DNA of 38,480 nucleotides from Batkoa obscura (GCA_030770535.1 JASVEC010000165.1:1-38480); one strand, 5' to 3'. Positions 9,106 to 18,595 are shown, counted from the first letter of the stretch. The notes: generated from the letters alone by a model not told the origin. Translations and numbers: made by a program.

Positions 9106-9906
9106 TTATTTTGCATTTGTAACATTAACAGCAAATGGATCATTATCTGGATCCCAATCTGGTAAATATTCTAGAATCTTTGAGAATTTTTTAGCCTCAT
9201 CAATATTTTTAGCCAAAGCTAATATATAAAAAGCCGCATCTATACCAGCAGTAACCCCGGATGAAGTAATAAACTGACGATGATGAATCCAACGAGCATT
9301 CGGTTCCCATTCAACGTTCGGATAAAGTGGAGTTATCTTTGGATAGAGTAATTTATTTGTTGTCGCTTTAAACCCATTTATTAACCCAGTTTTAGCCAAC
9401 ACAAAGGATCCAGTACATACTGTAAAAATAACTTTGGATTTTGCTATCAACTTTTTATAATCTTCAATAAACTCTGGGCATGTAATTAATTTTTCAGTAC
9501 CTTTATGACCACCAGGCATTATTACTATATCCCAGTCTCTCTGAATTGCTTCTTTCATACTCAAATTATTTTTAAACGATAGTGTTTGAAATATTGGTTT
9601 GATCGTTGAATTAGAGCGTATTCCTATCGTTTCGATTTCAAACTTACCATTTGCGTCCCCTAATACCTCAAGTGGTCCAACTAAATCTAACATTACAAAG
9701 TCATCAAACAATATTGCACCTACCTTATATTTCAGTTGACTTGGAAAATAGGAATCAATTATATCTATAATCGAGATATTATTATATATGGAGAATACAT
9801 TTTACACATGTTTACTTTTTGAATGACTCCAATCACCATTTGAAGTTTCGTCAGAGCAATATACGATGTATAATAAAGCAGAGAAAATTTTTAATAAACG
9901 AATCAT
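9106..9906 (-). CDS. secreted DJ-1/PfpI-family protein
   Basis: Member of the DJ-1/ThiJ/PfpI (class I glutamine amidotransferase-like) superfamily, closest in pattern to isonitrile-hydratase-like members. Two exons: 9816-9906 and 9106-9764, with a 51-nt intron (gtaaac...tatag), giving 249 aa. Exon 1 starts MIRLLKIFSALLYIVYCSDE, a good signal peptide, so secretion or passage into the ER is likely. Exon 2 carries KYKVGAILFDDFVMLDLVGP (Asp about residue 57), VIMPGGHKGTE, the nucleophile-elbow motif TVCTGSFVLAKTGLINGFKA with Cys about residue 147, and WIHHRQFITSSGVTAGID. The fit to the family is full length. Without the upstream exon the frame has no ATG before VM, which supports the spliced model. 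It lies 3' end to 3' end with a broken copy on the plus strand. The precise reaction cannot be told from sequence. Confidence 0.88.
9130..9493 (-). repeat. right arm of a perfect 364-bp inverted repeat
   Basis: Reverse complement identical to 7906-8269. It covers the coding sequence from about LITCPEF to DPFA, including the catalytic Cys. Confidence 0.92.
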
Positions 9907-9915
9907 CTGTAAATG

Positions 9916-9948
9916 AAATAAAATAAAATAAAATAAAATAAATAAAAA
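9916..9948. repeat. AAAAT microsatellite
   Basis: About six AAAAT units, starting ten bases upstream of the DJ-1-family start codon as read on the minus strand; it therefore lies in the probable leader or core promoter. Confidence 0.85.
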
Positions 9949-10040
9949 CTTGACATTTATAGTTTATAGTTTTTGATTGATTACTAATCATTCTATTTTT
10001 TTTCTTGCGCCCACACTCCCTTATTCACTCATACTTTCCC

Positions 10041-10109
10041 TATTTGTTCTATTTGTTCTATTTGTTCTATTTGTTCTATTTGTTCTATTTGTTCTATTTG
10101 TTCTATTTA
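10041..10109. repeat. 9-bp tandem repeat (TATTTGTTC), about 7.5 units
   Basis: Seven perfect TATTTGTTC units and a partial one. It lies about 135-200 bp upstream of the minus-strand DJ-1-family start, where the other strand reads GAACAAATA repeatedly. Confidence 0.92.
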
Positions 10110-10616
10110 TCACAACCCTTACATTATTGTTTCATTGCTAGATCATTTCTTACTATATAGTCTATTAAAAATTAATTAAAAAATACATACTATAGTAAGT
10201 AAAATTGACCTTTGGCTATTTAAATAAGCTTAATGAAAATGAACCATTTGGATCTACAACTGCTTTCAGAGATTACTTTTAAACTTAAACTATAGCTTTG
10301 CTGTGAATAAAATCAAAAGCTGGTAAAAAATGACAGCTTGGATAATATAATGACTTGTAGTGCTATTATTAGTGCTAACATCATCATTTTATTGAATTGA
10401 TATACTCTCTATTTATCAAAAGTTAAATACATGTGTGGTTTAACTAGATCGAATAATCCAAAAATTATAAATTAAATAGTCATAGAAACAATAATAATGA
10501 AAAGATAGTGACATTGGCAATGCAAGTGTTTACATCGACTGTAAAAGCATTGTTATCTGCAAATAATATTTAAACATTCATATATATAATATAGCATCAA
10601 TTATAAATAAATATAT

Positions 10617-10713
10617 GGGAATGCATTTATTTGTTTAAGAATTTTACTAACAATCTTTCCACTCAAATAGCGCTTAAAAAATGGAAAAGTAATGAAATCA
10701 AAAAAACATCCCC
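10617..10713 (-). mobile_element. GGGGATGT-family MITE, copy 5
   Basis: Complete reverse-oriented copy with ends GGGAATGC and ACATCCCC and core CACTCAAATAGCGCTTAAAA, flanked by ATAT on both sides (10613-10616 and 10714-10717). Confidence 0.9.
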
Positions 10714-10930
10714 ATATTGTAATCAATATTTCCTATAATAATTATTAATAGTAACTAAAGAAAATTGTAAATGACATTTGATGTAATGTTTAGTTTTAAA
10801 TCAGCGACTTAATATAGATTAATAAACATTTGAAGGATGTATAGATACTATGTATTAATCAAGTTTACTCAAAAAATTAGAATATGGCTTAAATAAAACT
10901 CTAATAATAAAGATAATAATTTATTAAGGT

Positions 10931-11983
10931 TTAATTGTTAAGTACAACTCTGTATCTGACTTTACCATCACGTACCAATTTTATAGCTTCATTACATTTA
11001 TCCATAGGATATTTTTCAATCCAAGGATAAACTTTATGCTTTGCTGCAAAATCCAACATTTTTCGAATTTGATCAGGAGAGCCAATAATGGATCCACCAA
11101 TACCAAGATTTTTTTGTAATAAAGTATCAGGATGAAGAGTAATATTTGCTTCTGGATCTGCCAACAAGATGATTCTACCATCAAAATCCATCCAATTTGC
11201 AAAGGCATTCCATTGAGTATCTTTAGCATTACTGGTTACAATAAGATAGTTCAATGTGTTTTTAATTTTAGCAGACTCCCCTTCATTACCGTGAGCAATG
11301 AAATGTTTAGCTCCCATCTTTTTAGCGTCTTCTTCTTTAGAATGGGAGTGGGACAAAGCATACACTTCACATCCCAAAGCATTAGCAAATTGAATAGCCA
11401 AATGACCTAAACCTCCAATTCCAAGTACACCAACTTTATCACCTGCTTTAAATCCTTGTTGAATCATAGGAGTATATACAGTAGCACCAGCACATAACAA
11501 AGAAGCTGCATAGTCCGAAGGTATACTTTCTGGTATATGAAATACAAAATCTTGCTGAACTCTAATAGCTTCAGCATACCCACCATAAGTTTTTGAGCCA
11601 TCAATGAACCTTCTAGAACCATAGGTCAACCCCATTTTTACACAATGGGTTTGACGCTGGCGTTTACAGGCATAGCAATCCTCACTCATACAGGCGCAAC
11701 ATTGGGCTCCTACTCCTACCCTATCCCCTAACTTAAAGTCTTTTACCTCTGGACCTAATGCTGTTACTTCTCCTATAATTTCATGTCCTACAATGGTAGG
11801 GTAATCGGTTGGTCCCCATCCGCTATCTAAAGTATGGATATCTGAACCGCAAACACCACAGTGAGATATTCTAATCTCAATATCATTGGGCTGGAGAGGA
11901 GCTGGATCATATGTAAATTTGACTAATTTTTCACCAATTCCATGGCATGCATAACCACTGATTTTATTGAATTTGGTATTCAT
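10931..11983 (-). CDS. zinc-dependent (NADP) alcohol dehydrogenase, CAD family, paralog A
   Basis: Medium-chain dehydrogenase/reductase of the cinnamyl-alcohol-dehydrogenase/Adh6/YahK group, which interconverts aldehydes and alcohols with NADP(H) in the cytosol. Intronless, 350 aa, the usual length. Visible: catalytic-zinc Cys42 in HCGVCGSDIH, GHEIIGEV (His67, Glu68) and the third ligand Cys164 in LLCAGATVY. There is a structural-zinc cysteine cluster GAQCCACMSEDCYACKRQ plus Cys114, and the Rossmann motif VGVLGIGGLGHLAIQFANAL followed by SHSHSKEEDAKKMGA, where serines in place of an Asp suggest NADP preference. The ATG at 11983 gives MNTKFNKISGYACHG, aligning with paralog B. TATA-like sequence lies about 45-55 bp upstream. 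A central 204-nt block is identical to paralog B at 19187-20245, while the flanking coding sequence is clearly diverged. Confidence 0.95.
   Translation of the reverse strand: MNTKFNKISGYACHGIGEKLVKFTYDPAPLQPNDIEIRISHCGVCGSDIHTLDSGWGPTDYPTIVGHEIIGEVTALGPEVKDFKLGDRVGVGAQCCACMSEDCYACKRQRQTHCVKMGLTYGSRRFIDGSKTYGGYAEAIRVQQDFVFHIPESIPSDYAASLLCAGATVYTPMIQQGFKAGDKVGVLGIGGLGHLAIQFANALGCEVYALSHSHSKEEDAKKMGAKHFIAHGNEGESAKIKNTLNYLIVTSNAKDTQWNAFANWMDFDGRIILLADPEANITLHPDTLLQKNLGIGGSIIGSPDQIRKMLDFAAKHKVYPWIEKYPMDKCNEAIKLVRDGKVRYRVVLNN
11294..11497 (-). repeat. 204-bp block identical to 19550-19753
   Basis: Perfect identity read base by base. It covers the NADP-binding Rossmann motif and neighbouring residues (CAGATVYTP to AKHFIA). 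Outside this block the two genes differ at many sites. Confidence 0.93.
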
Positions 11984-12019
11984 TTTTAGTTTCTAGATGT
12001 TGCTGTTGCTTCGTTTTAC

Positions 12020-12035
12020 TTTATATACTTTTATA
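12020..12035 (-). promoter_or_regulatory. TATA-like elements upstream of alcohol dehydrogenase A
   Basis: On the minus strand the sequence reads GTATAAAAGTATATAAAG, with two overlapping TATA-type motifs about 37-52 bp upstream of the ATG at 11983. Such strong TATA sequence is typical of inducible metabolic genes; its function is inferred. Confidence 0.5.
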
Positions 12036-12981
12036 CGCATCTTTTTGAAATGATGTGATAACAGTACCCTTCACTTTTGGAGTTGTTTAAGCTACAACTT
12101 AATCATTTTTAGCCTGATGGTTACTTTATTAAAACTAAACGCATAATTATAAAAATTATAGCTTAGTAATCTAAATAGAGTTTAAATTCGACTTAGTTAT
12201 TAGTTAGTCCATTATTGTTACTTTATCATTTTCTTCCGCTTTTATAGCATTTATAACTTTAGCGAATTACTATTTTTGAAAGATCTATTACAATCTTATA
12301 AATCTATACATAAATAAAATGGTAAGTATAAGATATTAAGTTATATTGTGTGAATCAAAGATGCGAAAATTTTTACATCAAATAACTATCTCTTGATCTA
12401 ATCGTCTATGCTTAGGTTTTAATTTAAATCTATAATCTATGGTTTTACTTCAGTCTCATTTAATATAATAATAGTCATCACAGATCAACACTTGAAAACA
12501 TCCTACTATTATTATTATTATAAAATTATAAGCTTAGATTTATTTAAATAAATTTAACATTTGTCTAAATTAGTATCTTATAATTATAGATCGTTTTTAT
12601 TATTAAAATTATTCAAAATGATATAAATAGTAAATCATAGTTAAAGATATAGTGTAAATAATATAGGCTTAATATTATAAGTATTTCATAACTTATCTTT
12701 AATAAAAGAATAAAACTAATAACATTTTAAAACTTTTGTTCAAGAAATAAAGGCTTAAACTCAACTTATTCTATCTATTTATTAGAGGTATGTTTATTAA
12801 CTATAAGTTTTAATTTTTTTACCCTATAACTTATTTAATTTTAATAAAACTAAAAAAATTCACATGCAAATTACAATAAGAATAGTTATAGCTAACCAGT
12901 TTATTTAAAGACCTGAAATTTGAAAGCAAATCTTTGGGCAACAACAAAAAGTTAGGAGCTAATAAGAATGGGGCACCATTT
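12036..12981. other. intergenic, no gene seen
   Basis: About 950 bp of AT-rich sequence upstream of alcohol dehydrogenase A. No ORF, RNA gene or repeat recognised until MITE copy 6. Confidence 0.5.
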
Positions 12982-13079
12982 GGGGGTGTTTTTTTAGCTT
13001 CATTACTTTTTCTACCTTTTAAGCACTATTTGAGTGTAAAAATTGTTAGTAAAATTCTTAAACGCAAAAATACATCCCC
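12982..13079 (+). mobile_element. GGGGATGT-family MITE, copy 6
   Basis: Complete copy with ends GGGGGTGT and ACATCCCC, flanked by ATTT on both sides (12978-12981 and 13080-13083). It lies just beyond the 3' end of the P450 pseudogene. Confidence 0.9.
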
Positions 13080-13149
13080 ATTTGCTTATATCAAATTAAA
13101 AGGATAATCTATAGAATATTTTGTAAGTAGAATTGAAAACATAACTTTT

Positions 13150-14155
13150 GTTCCAAAATGGAAAAAGAGTTACCAATATAAAATCAACTCCCTCCAGATC
13201 TAAAAAATTATCATTTTCATTACCGAAATAAATAATATCTTCCTTGTTATTCTTATTATTAGTTTCATTGAAAAATCTTTTTGATATGAGTTTATTTGCA
13301 TAACCTTCAGGAATATGGAAGCCATTAACTTTAAACTCTTTTTATTAATTATAGCTGATAGTCTGTATACAAGGGGATATAATCTTACAGTTTCTTTAAT
13401 AATAAACAATAAATAGTTCATTTCTTTAACCTGTTCATTAGTAAGAAATTGAATTCTGTCAACGTTTTACAATTTTTATATTCCTTTAATCTCACTATTT
13501 TGATAACTTTTTTACATGCTTTTTCCTAAACATTTGAATTTCCAGCTAGAAAATGTAAAGCTCCTGGTAGGATAAAAGTTGTGGTGTCATGTCCAGCTAA
13601 TGTATATCATTGAAATATATCTTATTCTCTTATCTCTAAATGAGATCTTATTATTTAAATTAGCTTTTATCATTAAAGTTAAAAAATCACCATCACTATT
13701 ATTATCATACATACTATTATTCTTTATGATTGTATTCCTTTTTTTGTTCAAAACAAGTTTCAATTAAAGTTAAGTTTTCATACGAAATCTTTCTAGATAG
13801 ATCTCAGACACTATCAAGAAGCGCAAATATTAAATAAATAGGATAAAATAAATCACTAATGACTTGGTTGTATGCTCATATGAAACCCACTGCTTGATTT
13901 CCAACTGAATTAAAATTAATACTCATAATACCTTTATTTAAAGAATCCACAGTTATCTTTTACACATACCTATAAACATCAACTGAGCATTCATAGGTTG
14001 ATTAAAATATTTTTACAAAATTTAAAATGATAGGTTAGAATAAGAAGATAGTGCTATTTTTTTTTAAATACTTGTCCAATTTTGTAATGTTTTTTTCAGG
14101 CAGTACCATCAGAGTAGACCGCATTTTTACCCATGGACTTTGAAAATAAAATATG
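13150..14155 (-). pseudogene. cytochrome P450 pseudogene
   Basis: Minus-strand reading recovers P450 landmarks in the correct order across several frames. An N-terminal GKNAVYSDGTA-stop-KKHY resembles the conserved GxxxVxSDGxxWKxHR region, with a stop where Trp is expected. Next come DGDFLTLMIKAN, the I-helix AGHDTTTFILPGALHFLAGN, and the K-helix KETVRLYPLVYRL carrying ExxR. A further segment reads GFHIPEGYANKLISKRF. The I-helix to K-helix region contains stops and frame changes, and the heme-binding FxxGxRxC segment was not found before MITE copy 6. It is therefore a decayed, 3'-truncated host gene bracketed by MITE copies 6 and 7. The 62- and 73-codon open stretches here are fragments of it or chance ORFs. 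Confidence 0.8.
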
Positions 14156-14344
14156 TAGAAGATTATCTGCGTATTTCTTTAGGGAAATTACCACTATCGG
14201 TTAATATCATCCTTACTGTTTTTAGGGAGTTGATAATGATCTCCCACGTCCCATAATTAAACATAGTTATTAATTTGTATTTATTTAAATCCTTTTTTGT
14301 CAATTTTTCATGCTTCACATCCCTAGGCTTACTTGAAAACATAT

Positions 14345-14443
14345 AGGGGTGTTTTTTTTGGCTTCATCACTTCTTCCATCTTTTAAGCCCTATTTGTGTG
14401 AAAAAACTATCACTAGAATTTTTAAACCCAAAAATACATCCCT
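14345..14443 (+). mobile_element. GGGGATGT-family MITE, copy 7
   Basis: Ends AGGGGTGT and ACATCCCT, flanked by ATAT on both sides (14341-14344 and 14444-14447). It lies 127 bp left of the large transposon at 14571. Confidence 0.88.
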
Positions 14444-14570
14444 ATATGTTTAAAACATTGGTAGGTTGATTTTGATGGCAAATCACTTAACTTAGGGGCT
14501 TCTTTAGTATAAAAAAGTAGATGAATGAAAGTAAACCAAATAGACCAAATCGTATTAGATTTGAGGGTAT

Positions 14571-17019
14571 GGGGCTGTCCTAATTGGTTTCAGAATCTAC
14601 TTAGAAATTAGTCCAAATTTAAAATTTCAAGTTTGTGTCCAATATAACGGTTAAATCTAAAAAGCCTAAAATTAAATGTCTCTATTTAAAACTTATTTTA
14701 ATTGTTTCCTTTTCTTAAATAGCTAATTTTCCTAACTATGTATTTTATGTTAGTTCTGTTAGATATTTAACAGATATATAATATATAACTATATGATTAT
14801 ATAATTATATAAACACAGTTATTTGACTTTATTTGACTTTATTTTTTGTTGAAATAAAAATAAAATGCAAACTTTCATAACTAAACTTCGAAATGGAATT
14901 TTTGAAAACTTCAATACAATAGGGAGGAGTACACAATATAAACATTGTAATTCATTTACATCAATCTTAAGAGCTACTTATAACAACCCAAGGTTTATGG
15001 AATTTTATAATAAAACAAAACAAAGAAAAGATATATTATCAAAGTTTACTATCGATAATAATAAACTTAATCAAGTAATGTATAAAATTAGTGCTTTAAG
15101 GGAAACAGGAAACAAAAACCAGCAAGTAGCGTTATTATCAACTATAGCTTCAGTATATTCTTTTGATGAATGTAAGAGTTTTGGGTTTAATATAAATAGA
15201 AATCAATATGATTATTCAAAAACAAGTAATAATAATAAAATATCAACATTAAAACCTATTATTAAAAATACAAAAAAAATTAAAGATGACCAAATTGAAA
15301 CTATCATACAATATTTACTAAATGATTCAACTATTTCATCAAGATTTAATAAAAAAAATAATGATAGTAAATATTCATCAGATAATATATATATATTAAA
15401 TAAAAGTAGAAGAATGATATATAGTAAATATTTGAATGATCTAAGAGATAAAGCAGTAGCTAGGTCAACGTTCTTTAAATATATATCAACTAATTTCAAA
15501 AATCCAGCAAGAAAAACGGATCTATGTAATATATGTACCCAGTATACAGTTAGAAAAAAGTTATTTGAAAACAAAATAAATACAGCAAAAAACAAAGCAG
15601 AGATAGAAGAAATTTTCAACGAAGAAGAAAAATTATACAAATTACATAAATTCTGTGTTGATACTCAAAAAAACACATTTAATGAAACTATTAAAAAATT
15701 AAATAACAAAAGTTGTATAATAGTTTTAGATTTTAAACAAAATATGGAAATAGGGACAAGACCAGATTCAATAAATCTAGATCATTATAATAAACAAGCT
15801 ATATCAGTATTAGGTTTTGGTGTATTATATTTAAAAGATGATAAAACAATAGGCAAAGTTTACTTTGATTATTTATCTGAAATATTGAATCATGATTCAG
15901 CATATGCAGGAGATTGTTTAATCAATTTGATCTCTACAGAGCTTCTATTTAAAAAGTTTACAAAAATTAATATATGGGCAGATACAGGAAATCATTTTAG
16001 ATCCCAAGAGTTTCTACACTATATCTTTAAAGAAATTCATAAAATAAATAGTAGTTTGGATGTTAATCTTAATTTTTTTGCTGAGCATCATGGAAAAAGT
16101 ATAGTTGATGGGCATTTTGGAAACCTTTCAAAATGGAAAAGTAGTTTTGAAGCGTTAGGTAAAATAGAAGATATTGATCAATTAATTTCAAGATTTGAGG
16201 CTTTTATTTGTGAGCATAATAAAATTAATAACTCAACTGTTAATAATGGGAAAACAGATATAATTTTTAAAAAATATAAAAGAAATAAAAATACAAAAAG
16301 AATAATAGAGATGCAGGGCATTAAGAAGTATTTACATTTTATTAAACATAACAATAAACTACATTGTTATCCAGTATCTGATACATCAAAAAAAAGCGAT
16401 ATAGTCCCAATTAAAGTTATAGAGTCTATAGAAAACAGAAAAATTAAAAGATCGATCCCAGCTTACCTTACGAAGATAACAGAGAATTTAAAATTTTCGA
16501 TATTTACTAAGCAAGTAAGTAGTTTGTTAAATGATAGAAATAGATTGTTAAATGTTAAGATTACTTAAGTTATTAATAGCTAAGTTAATAAATAGTCAAA
16601 GAACAAGTAACTGTAATAATATGTAAAAACTATTATTACTTGTACTATATAGGGATGGTTAATTATAGTTTTGGGGCTGACCACTCCCTCCCATGCAGCT
16701 ATTTATTAACTTGGCAATATATTGATAATGTAATTATAACATTAAAGTAGTTTATTTATTTGATAATAAATCTACGATGTTGGCTATAAAGCAGTTGATA
16801 ATAAATATTTCTCAATTAAGCTTTATAAGAACATGTATTTAAGATCTAGTAGAAATTCAACTAACTTACAGTATGAGCTATAATAGAATGATTTAGAACT
16901 GTGTTTGGGTACTTTTGTTTTAATAAAAGATGTGATTTTATAGAATTTTAAGCGAAGTTTTTAAAATACAAAATTTTTCAAAAATTGGATAAAATAATGA
17001 AACTAATTCAGACAACCCC
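14571..17019 (+). mobile_element. complete-looking 2.45-kb DNA transposon, 4-bp TSD
   Basis: The terminal inverted repeats are imperfect: left GGGGCTGTCCTAATTGGTTT, right (reverse complement) GGGGTTGTCTGAATTAGTTT. Both are flanked by GTAT (14567-14570 and 17020-17023), a 4-bp target duplication. The element encodes one uninterrupted 567-codon ORF (14865-16568) with about 300 bp of leader and 450 bp of trailer. Superfamily unassigned: a 4-bp TSD and the D...D...HGK-DG transposase pattern exclude mariner (TA), hAT (8 bp) and Mutator (9 bp); Sola-like elements are a possibility. The intact ORF and matching duplications suggest a fairly recent insertion. Confidence 0.85.
14865..16568 (+). CDS. 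putative transposase of the 2.45-kb DNA transposon
   Basis: 567 aa, intronless, ATG at 14865, very AT-rich and Lys/Asn/Ile-rich. Visible parts: a basic N-terminal half, probably for DNA binding; a zinc-binding-like cluster LCNICTQY...LHKFC (about residues 221-262, C-x2-C...H-x3-C pattern); then a putative RNase H-like catalytic core. The core shows CIIVLDFKQNMEIG (first Asp), ISVLGFGVLY, NHDSAYAGDCLINLI, INIWADTGNHFRSQEFLHYI (second Asp) and FFAEHHGKSIVDGHFGNLSK (a candidate third acidic residue among EHHGKSxVDG). The tail is basic. I know this HGK-x-x-DG arrangement from eukaryotic cut-and-paste transposases but cannot place the superfamily with certainty. A decayed relative lies at 20580-21835. 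Catalytic assignments are inferred from motif spacing. Confidence 0.85.
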   Translation: MQTFITKLRNGIFENFNTIGRSTQYKHCNSFTSILRATYNNPRFMEFYNKTKQRKDILSKFTIDNNKLNQVMYKISALRETGNKNQQVALLSTIASVYSFDECKSFGFNINRNQYDYSKTSNNNKISTLKPIIKNTKKIKDDQIETIIQYLLNDSTISSRFNKKNNDSKYSSDNIYILNKSRRMIYSKYLNDLRDKAVARSTFFKYISTNFKNPARKTDLCNICTQYTVRKKLFENKINTAKNKAEIEEIFNEEEKLYKLHKFCVDTQKNTFNETIKKLNNKSCIIVLDFKQNMEIGTRPDSINLDHYNKQAISVLGFGVLYLKDDKTIGKVYFDYLSEILNHDSAYAGDCLINLISTELLFKKFTKINIWADTGNHFRSQEFLHYIFKEIHKINSSLDVNLNFFAEHHGKSIVDGHFGNLSKWKSSFEALGKIEDIDQLISRFEAFICEHNKINNSTVNNGKTDIIFKKYKRNKNTKRIIEMQGIKKYLHFIKHNNKLHCYPVSDTSKKSDIVPIKVIESIENRKIKRSIPAYLTKITENLKFSIFTKQVSSLLNDRNRLLNVKIT

Positions 17020-17200
17020 GTATGTTGAGTTTTTTTGTACTATAAATTCCCGTCTTTCTTTTTTTAAAATATTGGTATGGATTTAAAATTGCTCGACTAT
17101 TAATCTCTGTTTTACGTTATTTTTATTATACATATTGTTATTATTTTATCTTTAAAGCTAATTTTAATTCTATGGATCCATACTCAGCCTATAATAATAT

Positions 17201-17298
17201 GGGGATGTATTTTTGTATTTAAGAATTTTACTGACAATTTTTCCACATAAATAGTGCTTAAAAAATGGAAAAATAATGAAACTAAAAAAAACAGCCCC
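17201..17298 (-). mobile_element. GGGGATGT-family MITE, copy 8
   Basis: Reverse-oriented full copy with ends GGGGATGT and ACAGCCCC, flanked by ATAT on both sides (17197-17200 and 17299-17302). It lies 177 bp right of the large transposon. Confidence 0.9.
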
Positions 17299-17709
17299 AT
17301 ATGTTATTTTGGTTATGTATAACTTTTGTGTTCACAATCCCAATTGGCAGATTTATAGTATGTGAATTAAATTACTATACTAAAGTGATAAAATAGTTTA
17401 TTGATTGCTATATAAAATAATTTTTCTATTATTGTTATTTTTGATTTTGTCCAATTTCATGTTACTGTTACATTTTTAACTACAAGCTTTGCTTAAATAT
17501 TATCTTAAAGTAGATAGTATAAATGAGGCCTTATATATATTTATAGAAGACTTAGTATTATAATGTCTTAATTATACTTTAATACATACTTTATTATAAA
17601 ATAATTCCTATAAAGTATCTAAAAACCATTTACTATATCTCTTTTCTTCTCTTTTTGTATTATTGAGTAAACCAAAGTTTAATTTTATTTATATATAACT
17701 TTGATAAAT

Positions 17710-17805
17710 GGTGATGCATTTTTTTGTTTGAAAATTTTACTAATGATCTTTCCGCTCAAATAACACTTAAAAATCGAAAAAGTGATGAAATCAAAAAACA
17801 CCCTC
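17710..17805 (-). mobile_element. GGGGATGT-family MITE, copy 9
   Basis: Reverse-oriented copy with ends GGTGATGC and ACACCCTC and core TCCGCTCAAATAACACTTAA, flanked by AAAT on both sides (17706-17709 and 17806-17809). Confidence 0.88.
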
Positions 17806-18200
17806 AAATAGTGAATTATAAAATAAGTTTTAATATATTTGAAGATAAAACGCCAGGAGCTTTCAAGCAGAAAATACATATTATTTGACTCTATTTATTA
17901 GTTTAAATATCATAGATAAATAAAATTTAAAAAAGCTAAAAAGACATTGAATAGTTATTAAAAGGTTTATTTCCGATTTGATATTTTTATTTTTTAATTG
18001 AAAATTACTCTTTTAATTTATATTGTATTCATTGACAAATATTTTTGCAAAAAATTAACTTGAATAAGTTAATGGTAAAAGTAAAGAGAGTATATTAAAA
18101 ATGGCTATATAAATTTAAGCTTTTAATATAGTAAATGTTAAATCTCTAATTGCCACTAAAATCTTTTATAGTTAATATTATAAAATGATTTTTATAAAAT

Positions 18201-18299
18201 GGGGATGTTTTTTTTGGCTTCATCATTTTTTCCATCTTTTAAGCGCCATTTGAGCGGAAAAATTATTAGCAAAATTCTTAAACACAGAAATACATCCCC
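18201..18299 (+). mobile_element. GGGGATGT-family MITE, copy 10
   Basis: Full copy with perfect ends GGGGATGT and ACATCCCC, flanked by AAAT on both sides (18197-18200 and 18300-18303). Close to the family consensus. Confidence 0.92.
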
Positions 18300-18498
18300 A
18301 AATGTTTAAAAACCGTTTGAAAATAATACTTGAAAACTACTTTATTAGTTTTATTTATTTGAAACTATATGATTAAAAATTGATAAAATATTAACCAAAA
18401 TAAAATTAACTCAAATAGACTAATTAAAGTTATATAAATTAGTTTAAAAAATTATTTTTTATTATTTTCTATTATTTTAATTTTTAGTTTTAGTGTAT

Positions 18499-18595
18499 GA
18501 GGATGTATTTTTTTGTTTAAGAATTTTACTAACAATCTTTCTTCTTAAATAGTGCTTGAAAATCGAAAAAATCATGAAGCCAAAAAAACATCCCT
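18499..18595 (-). mobile_element. GGGGATGT-family MITE, copy 11
   Basis: Reverse-oriented copy with ends GAGGATGT and ACATCCCT, flanked by GTAT on both sides (18495-18498 and 18596-18599), the same tetramer used by the large transposon. Confidence 0.9.

Larger units (their letters stand above)
9907..10930. other. intergenic with simple repeats and one MITE
   Basis: Upstream region of the secreted DJ-1-family gene and downstream region of the first alcohol dehydrogenase. It holds an AAAAT microsatellite, a 9-bp tandem array and MITE copy 5. No gene recognised. Confidence 0.6.

Noticed and set aside
11132-11410. 92-codon plus-strand ORF and an 82-codon minus-frame ORF within alcohol dehydrogenase A
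   Set aside because: Overlap the strongly conserved dehydrogenase frame; shadows.
15212-15640. 142-codon minus-strand ORF inside the transposase gene
   Set aside because: Antisense shadow of an AT-rich coding sequence; hydrophobic low-complexity product without motifs.
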